Assembly: GCA_964358085.1 (NCBI GenBank)
Contig: CAYHNU010000001.1
Coordinates: 1 to 64,000 of the forward strand
DNA length: 64,000 nucleotides
Direction: 5' to 3'
From: GWC2-45-19 sp964358085
GTDB lineage: Bacteria; Patescibacteriota; Microgenomatia; CAZETR01; Amesbacteraceae
Below, piece by piece: positions 8,554 through 17,079 of the stretch (positions are counted from its first letter, which is position 1; the number at the start of each line of letters is the position of its first letter). The notes beneath the pieces were generated by a model. The model was not told the origin of the DNA. It did no database searches and was given only the letters and a program-made list of their open reading frames with translations. The translations under genes and the position numbers were made by a program.

Positions 8554-10141
8554 GATTCTAAGCATTATTTTAGCACTTAGCCTATTTCTGCGGGTTGGGT
8601 TATTAAATCAGGTTCCTCCGGAATTGTTTGGCGATGAGATAGACGTGGGTTATCAGGCCCGCTCTCTCTTTCAGACCGGCCGCGACTTGTATGGTCAGGT
8701 GTTACCCACTTATATCCATTCTCTGGCCGAGTGGCGGGCCCCGCTTCTGATGTACGCTACCGTCCCCACCATCGCTGCTTTTGGCAATTCCGTCTGGGGC
8801 GTCCGCCTGCCCGAAGTCATTTTCGGTTCTCTCGCCCCCATAATCTTGTTTCTATTGGTCTATCAAGCAACAAAATCTAAATCTATCTCTTTTCTTTCTT
8901 CTCTAACTCTATCTCTCATGCCTTGGCACATCTATTATTCCCGGGCCAGTTTCGAAGTCGTTCTTATGCTCGACCTGATCATGTTGGGCACATTGCTTTT
9001 TCTCAAAAAACGCTTTGCACTTGGCACTTTGCACTTGGCACTTTCCTTATACTCCTACAGCACAGCCGTTTTATTTGTTCCCATCTGGTTGGTAACTTTA
9101 CATCTCCTCACTCGCACCCGCCCCCGGCTTGTGCCCTTATTGCTATTTGCTATTACTATTATTCCCCTGGTTTATCACATCGTTGCCGGCCCGGCCCGCG
9201 GCCGCTTTGGGGGTTTAAGCGTTTTTAACCAGCAGGAACTCGTGAGAAATATTAATGATCTGCGCGCAGAAGATAATGCCCCCACCTCGCCCCTCTGGCA
9301 CAACAAGCTGGAAACTTACGCTTCAGCCCTGACGGCCAATTATCTCCGGGCTTTTTCTACCGACTTTTTGTTTATCCGCGGCGACCCCATTTATCGCCAC
9401 AGCATGCAGGTGGTAGGTGAACTGCCGGCCATTTCCTTCCCGTTCGTGCTCATCGGGCTCTGGTATTTAGGATCCCGGCGCCAATGGCTCTGGCTGGCCT
9501 GGCTCTTTTTGGCCCCCATTCCCGCAACCCTGACTTCCGACGGAGGATATCACGCCACTCGCCTGTTTTTGATGATTCCGCCCTTAGCCGTCGCTACTGG
9601 TGCCGGTCTGTTTTTAGTGATGCGAAAATTACCAAAAATTCTTAATTTCTTATTACTTTTGTTCTTTGTAACTTATTTTGTCTGGCTAGGTCATTATTAC
9701 GTAGCCCATTACGCCAAAGCCTCTTGGCGCTGGTGGCACGTCGGTTACCAGACCGCGCTCCAATCCCTATCCACTCTTGCCCCCAATTATTCTCGGGTTT
9801 TCATCAACAATACTTACGAACCATCCTTAATCAGGTTCTTGTTTTGGACCAACTATCCCCCAGCCAAATTTCATCGCCAATTTACTGTTGATCAACCCCA
9901 GGACAACATTGTCCCCAATTACAATGGCTTTTCCCTAGACGGCAAATACTTCTTCGGCAACTTTAATAAACCAAACTGGACCGAATTTTTACTCCCCAAC
10001 AGCCTGTATCTTATTTCCCAACGCGATAACGTGGCCGGGGATTGGGACTGGCGCCGCACCCCGCCCGATAATATCCGCGTCCTTTTTACCAGCACCAATG
10101 CTTACGATCAACCTATTCTTTATCTTGTTACTAAAAAATGA
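8552..10141 (+). CDS. PMT/ArnT-like GT-C glycosyltransferase, paralogue 1
   Basis: 529 aa from the ATG at 8552 (MILSIILALSLFLRV); in-frame ATGs at 8528, 8531 and 8534 are also possible. First outer loop: FGDEIDVGYQARSL then FQTGRDLYG (catalytic Asp-Glu of the PMT family). Second site: SLAEWRAPLLMY, where most paralogues have GDYKPPLY. About ten helices, then an extracytoplasmic C-terminal domain with the family block EPSLIRFLFW. Residues around 155-170 are encoded by a four-copy heptamer array (9014-9041). It should use a polyprenyl-phosphate sugar. It ends in ATGA overlap with the next GT-C gene. Confidence 0.82.
   Translation: MILSIILALSLFLRVGLLNQVPPELFGDEIDVGYQARSLFQTGRDLYGQVLPTYIHSLAEWRAPLLMYATVPTIAAFGNSVWGVRLPEVIFGSLAPIILFLLVYQATKSKSISFLSSLTLSLMPWHIYYSRASFEVVLMLDLIMLGTLLFLKKRFALGTLHLALSLYSYSTAVLFVPIWLVTLHLLTRTRPRLVPLLLFAITIIPLVYHIVAGPARGRFGGLSVFNQQELVRNINDLRAEDNAPTSPLWHNKLETYASALTANYLRAFSTDFLFIRGDPIYRHSMQVVGELPAISFPFVLIGLWYLGSRRQWLWLAWLFLAPIPATLTSDGGYHATRLFLMIPPLAVATGAGLFLVMRKLPKILNFLLLLFFVTYFVWLGHYYVAHYAKASWRWWHVGYQTALQSLSTLAPNYSRVFINNTYEPSLIRFLFWTNYPPAKFHRQFTVDQPQDNIVPNYNGFSLDGKYFFGNFNKPNWTEFLLPNSLYLISQRDNVAGDWDWRRTPPDNIRVLFTSTNAYDQPILYLVTKK
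9014..9041 (+). repeat. Four-copy heptamer array inside GT-C gene (TTTGCAC/TTGGCAC)
   Basis: Four consecutive 7-bp units alternate TTTGCAC, TTGGCAC, TTTGCAC, TTGGCAC and lead into TTTCC. The array encodes part of a membrane segment (FALGTLHLALS). A similar array sits at the homologous codons of the paralogue at 21629 (22097-22124). Confidence 0.85.
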
Positions 10142-11307
10142 TTTTACTCTTCCTGGCCGGCTTGATTCTAAGAATTTTTTTGAGTCTGCAAATCTACAGC
10201 GGCGACGTCAATAATCATGTTTCCTGGGGCCGGGACATCCTCAAATTCGGGCCAGCCGGAGTCTATCAGCGGGAATTTATGTCTCGCTATGGCACTCTCA
10301 CTCCCACCTACCCCCCCGTTCCCCTATTGCTTTTTACTCTGTCTCAAGGTGCTTTCAATTGGGTCTCTCGTACCGCCTGGGATACAAATCTCAAATATCC
10401 ACTCTTTCCCTCCCAAATCGTCTGGTGGCTGCAAGATCAAGATACCCAACCGGCCTTTCATAAGATTTGGGCCATTGCTGCGGACATCGGCATTGCCTGG
10501 CTTGTTTACACAGTTACCAAAAAGCGCTGGCTGGCAGCTCTGGTTCTTTTTAATCCTGCTTTTTTTTACAACAGCGCTTCCTGGGGGCAAATTGAATCCG
10601 TGCCGGTATTTTTCCTGGTTGCAGCATTTCTTACCCGCCGGCCGTTTCTCTCTGCCGTTTCATTTACCCTGGCCCTTCTGACCAAACAATCCTCGATCAT
10701 TTTTATTCCCCTATACACCTTATTTTTTTACCGCCGTTTTGGTATGACTCAAAGCATTAAGTCTGCGGTCGTCGGGTTGGCTATTTTCCTGCTGGCATTT
10801 TTGCCCTTCGCCGCTCCGCCACTGGCTACCTATTGGCACATCATCCAAACCGGTTCGGGTTCGGATTACGTGGTAGACCACGCTTTTAATTTCTGGGCTC
10901 TCACCACAGGTTTAGGCAAAATTCCCGATGCCAATTACCGCGTCTGGGGGTATTCGCTTTTTGGCGCCTGTCTGTTTTTTATTCTTTCCCGCAAATCCAT
11001 TTCTGTTTTTCCTGCCGCCACCCTCATCGTCATGGCCGCTTTCTTCTTGCTTACTCGCATGCATGAACGCTATTTATTACCGGCTCTGGTCTTTTTGATT
11101 TTCTGGCTGGCTCGCGACCGGCGGCTTCTTCCCGTTTTTATCTATCTCTCCCTTTTTCATTGGCTTAATCTTTATCACAATTGGTGGTACCCCCGTTGGC
11201 CGGCGTTGGTCGCCCTGCTCACTCCGATATTCAACATCCAAATTCTCACTCTAGTTGCGCTTCTGGCCTTTATTTGGTTATTATGGCGCTATTATGCCAG
11301 AGATTAA
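10138..11307 (+). CDS. Polytopic GT-C glycosyltransferase, PIG-M-like
   Basis: 389 aa with about ten hydrophobic segments. The first outer loop carries SGDVNNHVSWGRDI (candidate catalytic Asp) and TYPPVPLLLF. Later blocks are FNPAFFYNSASWGQIES, LLTKQSSIIFIPLY and LTRMHERYLLPALVF, the last being a hallmark of GT-C mannosyltransferases with a His-Glu-Arg cluster. It would use a dolichol/polyprenyl-phosphate sugar outside the membrane. It is joined to the preceding gene by ATGA and to the next by a 14-bp overlap, so all three probably come from one mRNA. Confidence 0.8.
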   Translation: MILLFLAGLILRIFLSLQIYSGDVNNHVSWGRDILKFGPAGVYQREFMSRYGTLTPTYPPVPLLLFTLSQGAFNWVSRTAWDTNLKYPLFPSQIVWWLQDQDTQPAFHKIWAIAADIGIAWLVYTVTKKRWLAALVLFNPAFFYNSASWGQIESVPVFFLVAAFLTRRPFLSAVSFTLALLTKQSSIIFIPLYTLFFYRRFGMTQSIKSAVVGLAIFLLAFLPFAAPPLATYWHIIQTGSGSDYVVDHAFNFWALTTGLGKIPDANYRVWGYSLFGACLFFILSRKSISVFPAATLIVMAAFFLLTRMHERYLLPALVFLIFWLARDRRLLPVFIYLSLFHWLNLYHNWWYPRWPALVALLTPIFNIQILTLVALLAFIWLLWRYYARD

Positions 11308-12469
11308 ACGTCCTCTCATAGTTGCGGCCATTTTCTATTTTTTCATCGCTCCTTTTTTCTTCCACCCCGATATCAAAATTATTTACTACCTCTCCCAATT
11401 TTTATCCCAGGGGACAGTCAATATCTATCAGTATATCGCCGCCAATCCGGACAAAGCCCTGCTTGGCTCCTTTGTCTATCCGCCTTTGTCCTATTTTGTC
11501 ATGGGGCTAGTTTACCCCGTGGTTAATTTTTTGGCTGGCTCGGGATTTACTCCTTGGCTGGGTATGGGCAACGATGCCGTGGATATTGCCGGCATTTTCC
11601 GCTATTTGTTTCTCATCAAAACTCCGCTCATTCTGGCTTTGTTAGCTACCGGTTGGGCGCTATCCCGGATATCCTCCCGGCGGGTAGTGCTGTGGATCTG
11701 GTTTTTTAACCCCATCACCATTTACGTAGTCGGCTTTATGGGCCAGATAGATATTTTACCGGTCTTGCTTTCTGTTTTGGCTCTGCTCCTTGCCAAACCC
11801 AAGCCGTTTTTGGCCGCCGTACTTTTGGGATTGGGCGCAGCCCTCAAAACTTATCCACTCCTGCTTTTGCCTTTCCTGGCTCTCTTGTCCACTTCCAATC
11901 TTAAGCGGTCGGCTCTGATATTTCTAGCTGGGTTGTCACCATATATTTTATTAGTCGCTCCATTTCTTACCACTCCAGCTTTTTATTCCGACACCCTAAC
12001 CTCCGGGCTTACCCAGCGGGTACTGCAACTCTCACTTCCCTTGGGTTATTCGGAAAACTTGTATCTAGTTCCGATAGTCTTAACTGGATTGCTCCTGGCC
12101 GCAGGTGTTTTGCACCGCGGCCAAATTCACCGCTTGTCAGCTTACTGGATGGCCGCTTCTTTACTGCCGGTGGTTCTGTCTCACTTCCATCCCCAGTGGA
12201 TTTTATGGTCCATGCCCTTTATTAGTCTGTGGATTGCTTCCAAATCGGACTGGCTGTCATTATTACTTTTTTCCGCCAGTTTTCTAGCGACAGTGTTTTT
12301 GTTTGCCGATAAATTTCTCACCTGGGGACTGATTAGCCCCTTTAATCCCCAAATTCTCTTCCTGCCCGCTTTTTCAAATCCTTTATTGCAAAGCCTCTCT
12401 CACTCCGTCTTGGTGGGAGTTGGCTTGTGGATCAGCTTATGCGCGTGTTTTTCCTCGGACCGGTCATAG
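11294..12469 (+). CDS. Polytopic GT-C glycosyltransferase, GT87/DUF2029-like
   Basis: 391 aa from the ATG at 11294 (MPEIKRPLIVAAIFYF). Blocks: FFHPDIKIIYYLSQFL (candidate acidic residue in the first outer loop), YPPLSYFVMGL, FNPITIYVVGFMGQIDILPV, ALKTYPLLLLPFLALL and LSHFHPQWILWSMPF. The order and spacing match the gene at 937, which has HYHVQWFTW at the same place, so these are paralogues in two neighbouring operons. Likely substrate: a polyprenyl-phosphate hexose. It overlaps its upstream neighbour by 14 bp and the next gene by 31 bp. Confidence 0.8.
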   Translation: MPEIKRPLIVAAIFYFFIAPFFFHPDIKIIYYLSQFLSQGTVNIYQYIAANPDKALLGSFVYPPLSYFVMGLVYPVVNFLAGSGFTPWLGMGNDAVDIAGIFRYLFLIKTPLILALLATGWALSRISSRRVVLWIWFFNPITIYVVGFMGQIDILPVLLSVLALLLAKPKPFLAAVLLGLGAALKTYPLLLLPFLALLSTSNLKRSALIFLAGLSPYILLVAPFLTTPAFYSDTLTSGLTQRVLQLSLPLGYSENLYLVPIVLTGLLLAAGVLHRGQIHRLSAYWMAASLLPVVLSHFHPQWILWSMPFISLWIASKSDWLSLLLFSASFLATVFLFADKFLTWGLISPFNPQILFLPAFSNPLLQSLSHSVLVGVGLWISLCACFSSDRS

Positions 12470-13002
12470 TTTTAGCCGCTCTCGTCTTGGCTTCCTTGGC
12501 CAGCCGCAACCGGTTGGATACCGAAGTCTCCGGCAGTTCTTACTTACCACTCGTTGAAACCCGCCCCATCACTTTCACCCCCATCCATTCGGGTCTAAAT
12601 ATCATCCTTCTTCGCATGAAGAATCCGAACCTGGCGGACACGTCCGATTTTGTTTTTACACTTAAAGACCAAGCTAACCAGACAGTCCGGGAGCTTAATT
12701 TTTCCGGCCGCAACATCGGTGATCCCAGCGACGTCCGTTTGCAGTTTACCCCCATTCTGGATTCCGCTAATCAACCCCTGACTCTGACCATCATCTCTCC
12801 ATCTACCTCCGTAAAAATCGAAAACGGTTTTCGTGCTTACTACCGCACTTCCGGTCTGTCACTTAATTTGGCCCCGCTTACCCGTGATCCTGTCTTTATG
12901 GTCGTGTGGGCGTTGCTTGTATTCGGGCTGACTCGTATCCCTGCGGATCCCAAGTCTTCCCCAAAGTTGCCTCTTCCGGCAAACTGTACACGCCGCCGAT
13001 AA
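12439..13002 (+). CDS. Membrane-anchored beta-sandwich-like protein, 3' end possibly rearranged
   Basis: 187 aa from the ATG at 12439. One N-terminal helix (residues 1-25), an outer domain of about 120 residues rich in alternating polar and hydrophobic positions (FTLKDQANQTVRELNFSG, NIGDPSDVRLQFTPI), and a second helix near 150-165 (VFMVVWALLVFGL). A similar domain seems to be fused to the N-terminus of the giant GT-C at 59661, which suggests an accessory, perhaps glycan-binding role. The last 20 codons (PADPKSSPKLPLPANCTRRR) are read antisense to the converging GT-C gene, giving a 107-bp convergent overlap. The original 3' end may have been lost at about 12938. Confidence 0.65.
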   Translation: MRVFFLGPVIVLAALVLASLASRNRLDTEVSGSSYLPLVETRPITFTPIHSGLNIILLRMKNPNLADTSDFVFTLKDQANQTVRELNFSGRNIGDPSDVRLQFTPILDSANQPLTLTIISPSTSVKIENGFRAYYRTSGLSLNLAPLTRDPVFMVVWALLVFGLTRIPADPKSSPKLPLPANCTRRR

Positions 13003-14284
13003 ACAACGTGTTTGGCAGATTTTGGTCGTCAGGCCAATATATTTTGCGAAATTCAAACTTGCCGAAGTCATATCCTTGCCGTGGTGCTTTTTGATATTCT
13101 TCCGGCGGTATTTTGAGATAAAACAAAGTAAAAATATACGGCTGGGCCTGCCCAGTTTCCCACACCACGTGGCCATAATTATCGAGTATCGGAGAGATAA
13201 TCCGCGCCACTTCTTTAAATCCCCACTGCCAATCGCCGTAATGGTTATACGGCATCTGCCACAAGGCAGCCAGCACAAACCATCCCAAACTGATAACCGC
13301 CCAAGGAATAATCAGCCACTTGAGCCATGTTTTAAGTTGTACCCACCCCACCGCGATTAACATGGTATTGGCCGCCCATAACGGCAGCACCCGCACCGGG
13401 TTGAACCAGCTCTGGGTAATGACCGCCGGCAACGGGGCCAAAGCCAGCCAGGCCACTAACACTTTGTTTTTCCGCCAGTTTTTAATTAGCCACCAAATTC
13501 CTGATCCCCAGAAAAATATTTCCCATCCGTAATACAGGCCAAATCCATCTACTCGTTGGTTGGGTTCATTGGTGCCCCGGACAAACAAGTTAGCTGGGGA
13601 AAAATACGAGAAATATTTCTGTCCTGCTTCCCGCCAGCTCCCGCCAGCCGATGTCCATCTGGCCCATCCCCCGCTAGACATAGCTATGCCGAACAGAACG
13701 ATGGCTAAAATTACCCCCAAGCTCCGCCGGCCCCAGATGAGAAATGGCCATAAATAAATCTTAGCCGAGTGATAGGCAAACACATTTATTCCCGCTATCA
13801 CCAACCCCAACGTATATTTCCCTTCTAGAATAAGACACATGGTCGCCAGGATTAATGTCAGAGACAAATTGGCTTCCCATGCCCCGCGCGAGTAAAAAAT
13901 AGCCCACGGTTCGACAGCCATCATTCCCGCCGCGATTAATCCTATTCGCTTCCCCAGCAACTTGGCTGAAATTAAATACAGCAAACCGATACTGGCCACT
14001 CCGGCCATCGCCGACAGTAATCTGGTATTTATCTCGTTTAAGCCGAATATCCCCACAATCGGAGCCGTCAGATATGCATATAGCGGGGGTTTATAGTCAT
14101 CGAACGAGCGCAACGATAGCGGCCACTTTGTTCCATACTCATCCGCCCCGGTTTTCCACAATGAATAAGCGTTATACCCTAGAGCCGCCTCGTCCCAGTT
14201 CACCGACCCCGGAGATTTGTCCAGCCAAACCAGCCGCAAGACGGCTCCCACCACCAGAATGACGATTAATATTTTGCGATCCAT
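12896..14284 (-). CDS. PMT/ArnT-like GT-C glycosyltransferase, paralogue 2
   Basis: 462 aa. The first outer loop reads NWDEAALGYNAYSLW then TGADEYG; the second site is SFDDYKPPLYAY. Both acidic residues of the PMT/ArnT catalytic loop are present. The C-terminal outer domain has QPYIFTLFYLKIPPEEYQ, the best copy of the family block. Paralogues end in a short hydrophobic strand after Pro-Asn-Gly (for example NGQPAFIIYEI); here the sequence after DPQG is replaced by YESARIQATPTRP, read antisense to the converging gene. That suggests a joined or broken 3' end. It overlaps its upstream neighbour (14266-15486) by 19 bp. Confidence 0.78.
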   Translation of the reverse strand: MDRKILIVILVVGAVLRLVWLDKSPGSVNWDEAALGYNAYSLWKTGADEYGTKWPLSLRSFDDYKPPLYAYLTAPIVGIFGLNEINTRLLSAMAGVASIGLLYLISAKLLGKRIGLIAAGMMAVEPWAIFYSRGAWEANLSLTLILATMCLILEGKYTLGLVIAGINVFAYHSAKIYLWPFLIWGRRSLGVILAIVLFGIAMSSGGWARWTSAGGSWREAGQKYFSYFSPANLFVRGTNEPNQRVDGFGLYYGWEIFFWGSGIWWLIKNWRKNKVLVAWLALAPLPAVITQSWFNPVRVLPLWAANTMLIAVGWVQLKTWLKWLIIPWAVISLGWFVLAALWQMPYNHYGDWQWGFKEVARIISPILDNYGHVVWETGQAQPYIFTLFYLKIPPEEYQKAPRQGYDFGKFEFRKIYWPDDQNLPNTLFIGGVYSLPEEATLGKTWDPQGYESARIQATPTRP

Positions 14285-15486
14285 AATCCTTTTCCGTAGC
14301 CGTAAACCAACTCGTCATCGGCCTCTATTTTTTTAATAATTTTATCCTCCGGTATTCCCGCCATCTCCTTTGGTAAACCGACGTAAACATTTCCCGGGAC
14401 GGGAGTAAATTCTCGCACCTCGATTTTTGAGTTGGGCAATATTTTGTAAAACTTTAACATCTCCTCCATTGGCCCGAATTTGCTCGTCACTACCACCCCC
14501 GGCACTTGATCTAGGTTATCTTTTAGCCACAAATAAGTTTGCCGGTACAAATACACATCTGAATACTGCCACTTCAATTGATTAAAGAACATTTCTCTGT
14601 AAAAAAATCCGGCTCCAACCAAGTATAAAGCACACACCAAACGCTTGTCCAAAACTTTCACCGCTTGGGCTACCAACATCACAATCGCTGGAATAAATAG
14701 TATCCCCCCGATCGTAAAAAATTTCTTGTCCAGAAATATTCCCCCCAGCCATCCGCCGATTATCCACCACTTTGTTCCTCCGGAACCGAACTTCACTAGC
14801 CCATAGATTATCACAGGCACTTCCCAGTAATAGATAAGAGGCAATAATCCCTTGGGGGGCAAACCGCTCATTCCCGTTATTATCCTCGCGGCCAGGGGAG
14901 CAGTCCATTGTTCAAAATCCAGTAAAGCTATGCTTCTTTGTAAAACCGTGTTTATCGCCAGTCCTGGTTTGTTGTACAAGATTTTTCGCGCTAACGCCGG
15001 CAGGATATAAGTTTTTCCAGTGGCCAGAAAATTAGTTTTTTGGATTGCGTCTACTTTTTGGCCCAAGTAACCCCAGTTTAATTTATCAAACAAATTGTCG
15101 GTAGTGATTTTTGCCAAGCTCACCCGATCGGCTGCCAGGGCCAGTATCACAAGTACAATGGCCACAGCCTTTTGCCATCTTTTAGTGGCTGTCCAGGCCC
15201 ATAATCCCGCCGCCAGAGCTGTCGTCTCCCATACGTGCCACAAGCTTAAGGTATTCAACCATGGATTAGCCGCTGCAATCACCGCCGCCCAGCCCGACCT
15301 GGTCTTTTTGGCCAGCAAGATTACAATCACCGCCTGCGCGAGCCACCCCCAAATCCTAATTTGTGTCTCGCCCCATCCCCAACTTCCAAACCCTTGGGCC
15401 AACTCCACGCTTACCCCTAACGGCTTTCCTATCGTCAGTCCCAATCGCACCACCATCACAATTCCTGCAGTAATTCCCGGCCACAT
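14266..15486 (-). CDS. Polytopic membrane protein, atypical GT-C-like
   Basis: 406 aa from the ATG at 15486; a TTG one codon upstream is less likely given the -10 box 6 nt before the ATG. About eight hydrophobic segments and a soluble C-terminal third with VVVTSKFGPMEEMLKFYKI and PGNVYVGLPKEMAGIPED, resembling the C-terminal outer domain of the neighbouring GT-C genes. The DE-containing first loop of the PMT family is missing, so it may be a degenerate or regulatory paralogue. It is first in a two-gene minus-strand operon under a divergent promoter shared with the gene at 15529. Confidence 0.65.
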   Translation of the reverse strand: MWPGITAGIVMVVRLGLTIGKPLGVSVELAQGFGSWGWGETQIRIWGWLAQAVIVILLAKKTRSGWAAVIAAANPWLNTLSLWHVWETTALAAGLWAWTATKRWQKAVAIVLVILALAADRVSLAKITTDNLFDKLNWGYLGQKVDAIQKTNFLATGKTYILPALARKILYNKPGLAINTVLQRSIALLDFEQWTAPLAARIITGMSGLPPKGLLPLIYYWEVPVIIYGLVKFGSGGTKWWIIGGWLGGIFLDKKFFTIGGILFIPAIVMLVAQAVKVLDKRLVCALYLVGAGFFYREMFFNQLKWQYSDVYLYRQTYLWLKDNLDQVPGVVVTSKFGPMEEMLKFYKILPNSKIEVREFTPVPGNVYVGLPKEMAGIPEDKIIKKIEADDELVYGYGKGLWIAKY

Positions 15487-15528
15487 CAATTGATATTAAG
15501 CTCACGGACCTCGTATAATCAAGTCTAC
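15487..15528. promoter_or_regulatory. Divergent overlapping promoters, leaderless type
   Basis: Plus strand: TTGATA (15490-15495), 18-bp spacer, TATAAT (15514-15519), then only 9 nt to the ATG at 15529. Minus strand: TTGATT (15522-15517), 18-bp spacer, TAATAT (15498-15493), then 6 nt to the ATG at 15486. Each -35 box overlaps or abuts the other promoter's -10 box, so polymerase occupancy should be mutually exclusive. With +1 about 7 nt past the -10 box, both mRNAs would begin at or within a few bases of the start codon. Confidence 0.8.
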
Positions 15529-17079
15529 ATGCGCCGTTTACTGATTCTGGCCCTGGTCATCGGATCACTCACGCGTTTACTATGGCTCACTCGTTACCCG
15601 GTTGGATTTACTCCGGATGAAGCCGCTTTTGGCTACAACGCTTATTCTCTTCTGCTCACCGGCCGTGATGAATGGGGAGTCCCGTGGTGGCAATTGTTTT
15701 TTACCAACCTCCGTTCCTTTGGGGATTACAAACTCCCCCTTTACACTTTCTTGGCTATTCCTTCCGTTAAAATTTTCGGTTTGACTGAATTTGCTGTCCG
15801 TTTGCCCAACGCGGTCTTTGGCATTCTGGCCATAGGCGCCGTTTATCTGCTGGCCAATAAACTTTTTCCCCGCTCCGGTTCCATCGCCGCCCTCCTTCTG
15901 GCCATCTCTCCCTGGCATGTCCAGCTTTCCCGGGGGGCTTTCGAAGCCAATCTGGCTACCTTTCTCTTGCCTATGGGGATTTACCTGTTTCTAGAGAACA
16001 AGACCCTCTTTTCCACCCTATTCTTTACCGCTGCCGCCTATTCCTATCATTCAGCCAGGCTAATTTTACCCTTCATTTTGGTCTTTATCTTTGTCAACTT
16101 CCGCAACAAATTCAAACCTCTCCTGCTTATTCCCCTTATAGTTTCACTATGGGGATTAAGTTCGGCCCGGGTGGCCGACGTGAGCATTTTCAGCCCCACT
16201 GATAACTGGTTGGGAGTGGCCACCCGCCGTTTTGAGGCCCGGGCTCTGGGTCTTCCGGACCAGATTGCCCGCGTTTTTTCCAACAAGCTGGTTTATTCCC
16301 TCTCCACTTTTTCTCAAAATTATATTTCTTACTTTTCCCCCAATTTCCTTTTTACCTCTGGAGCTGGTGAGCCCTTTTACGGCATGATGCCGGGCAGGGG
16401 AGTGCTTTACTTAATTGAACTGCCAATTTTGGTTTTGGCTCTGCTTTACTTTATCCGCAAACCCTCCCGATCAGTTTTCCTGTTACTAATACTCATAGCC
16501 CTGGCTCCTATCCCCGCCGCTCTGGCCAAAGGTCCGGGAGCCGCCGCCAACCGCGCCGTAATTATGCTTCCCTGGTTAATCATTCTTCTTTCCACCGCCA
16601 TCGTCCGCCTCCCCCGCCAGTGGCTGACTCTCGTGATCGGCGCCTATATTACCAGCTTCGTTTTCTTTGGAGAGGATTATTTATACCACTCACCCTATCT
16701 TGCCGCTCCCTCCATGTCCTACGGCTGGCGGGATTTAATGCCGCGGCTTCAGGCCTTTACTGACCGTTTCCCCGACGTGCGTTTCAGCAGATCGCTCTCC
16801 GAGCCGCACATTTTCGTGGCCTTTTACACCCGCTTTGATCCCCGGGAGTATCAAAAAGCTTCTGCTTCTTGGCCTCGCAACGTTAAGTTTCTGGACCAAT
16901 TCGACGGCTACTATTTAGGCAAATACCGGTTCGGAGTTATTCATCCCGCCGATCCGGTAACCATTCCTACTTTGTACATCGGCAAACCCGAAGATTTTTC
17001 GCCGGATTTCCCCGAATATTTCCACATTAATTACCCGTCTTCCCGTCCAGCTATCATAGTTGCTCAGAAGCTTCCATGA
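15529..17079 (+). CDS. PMT/ArnT-like GT-C glycosyltransferase, paralogue 3
   Basis: 516 aa, starting at the ATG at 15529 (MRRLLILALVIGSLTR) because it lies 9 nt after a strong TATAAT box. Catalytic loop TPDEAAFGYNAYSL then TGRDEWG; second site SFGDYKLPLYTF. Conserved ISPWHVQLSRGAFEAN near residue 125 and C-terminal PHIFVAFYTRFDPREYQK. This is the first gene of the longest operon in the window; every following gene to 33.8 kb overlaps or nearly touches the previous one. It probably transfers a polyprenyl-phosphate sugar to an exported acceptor. Confidence 0.83.
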   Translation: MRRLLILALVIGSLTRLLWLTRYPVGFTPDEAAFGYNAYSLLLTGRDEWGVPWWQLFFTNLRSFGDYKLPLYTFLAIPSVKIFGLTEFAVRLPNAVFGILAIGAVYLLANKLFPRSGSIAALLLAISPWHVQLSRGAFEANLATFLLPMGIYLFLENKTLFSTLFFTAAAYSYHSARLILPFILVFIFVNFRNKFKPLLLIPLIVSLWGLSSARVADVSIFSPTDNWLGVATRRFEARALGLPDQIARVFSNKLVYSLSTFSQNYISYFSPNFLFTSGAGEPFYGMMPGRGVLYLIELPILVLALLYFIRKPSRSVFLLLILIALAPIPAALAKGPGAAANRAVIMLPWLIILLSTAIVRLPRQWLTLVIGAYITSFVFFGEDYLYHSPYLAAPSMSYGWRDLMPRLQAFTDRFPDVRFSRSLSEPHIFVAFYTRFDPREYQKASASWPRNVKFLDQFDGYYLGKYRFGVIHPADPVTIPTLYIGKPEDFSPDFPEYFHINYPSSRPAIIVAQKLP

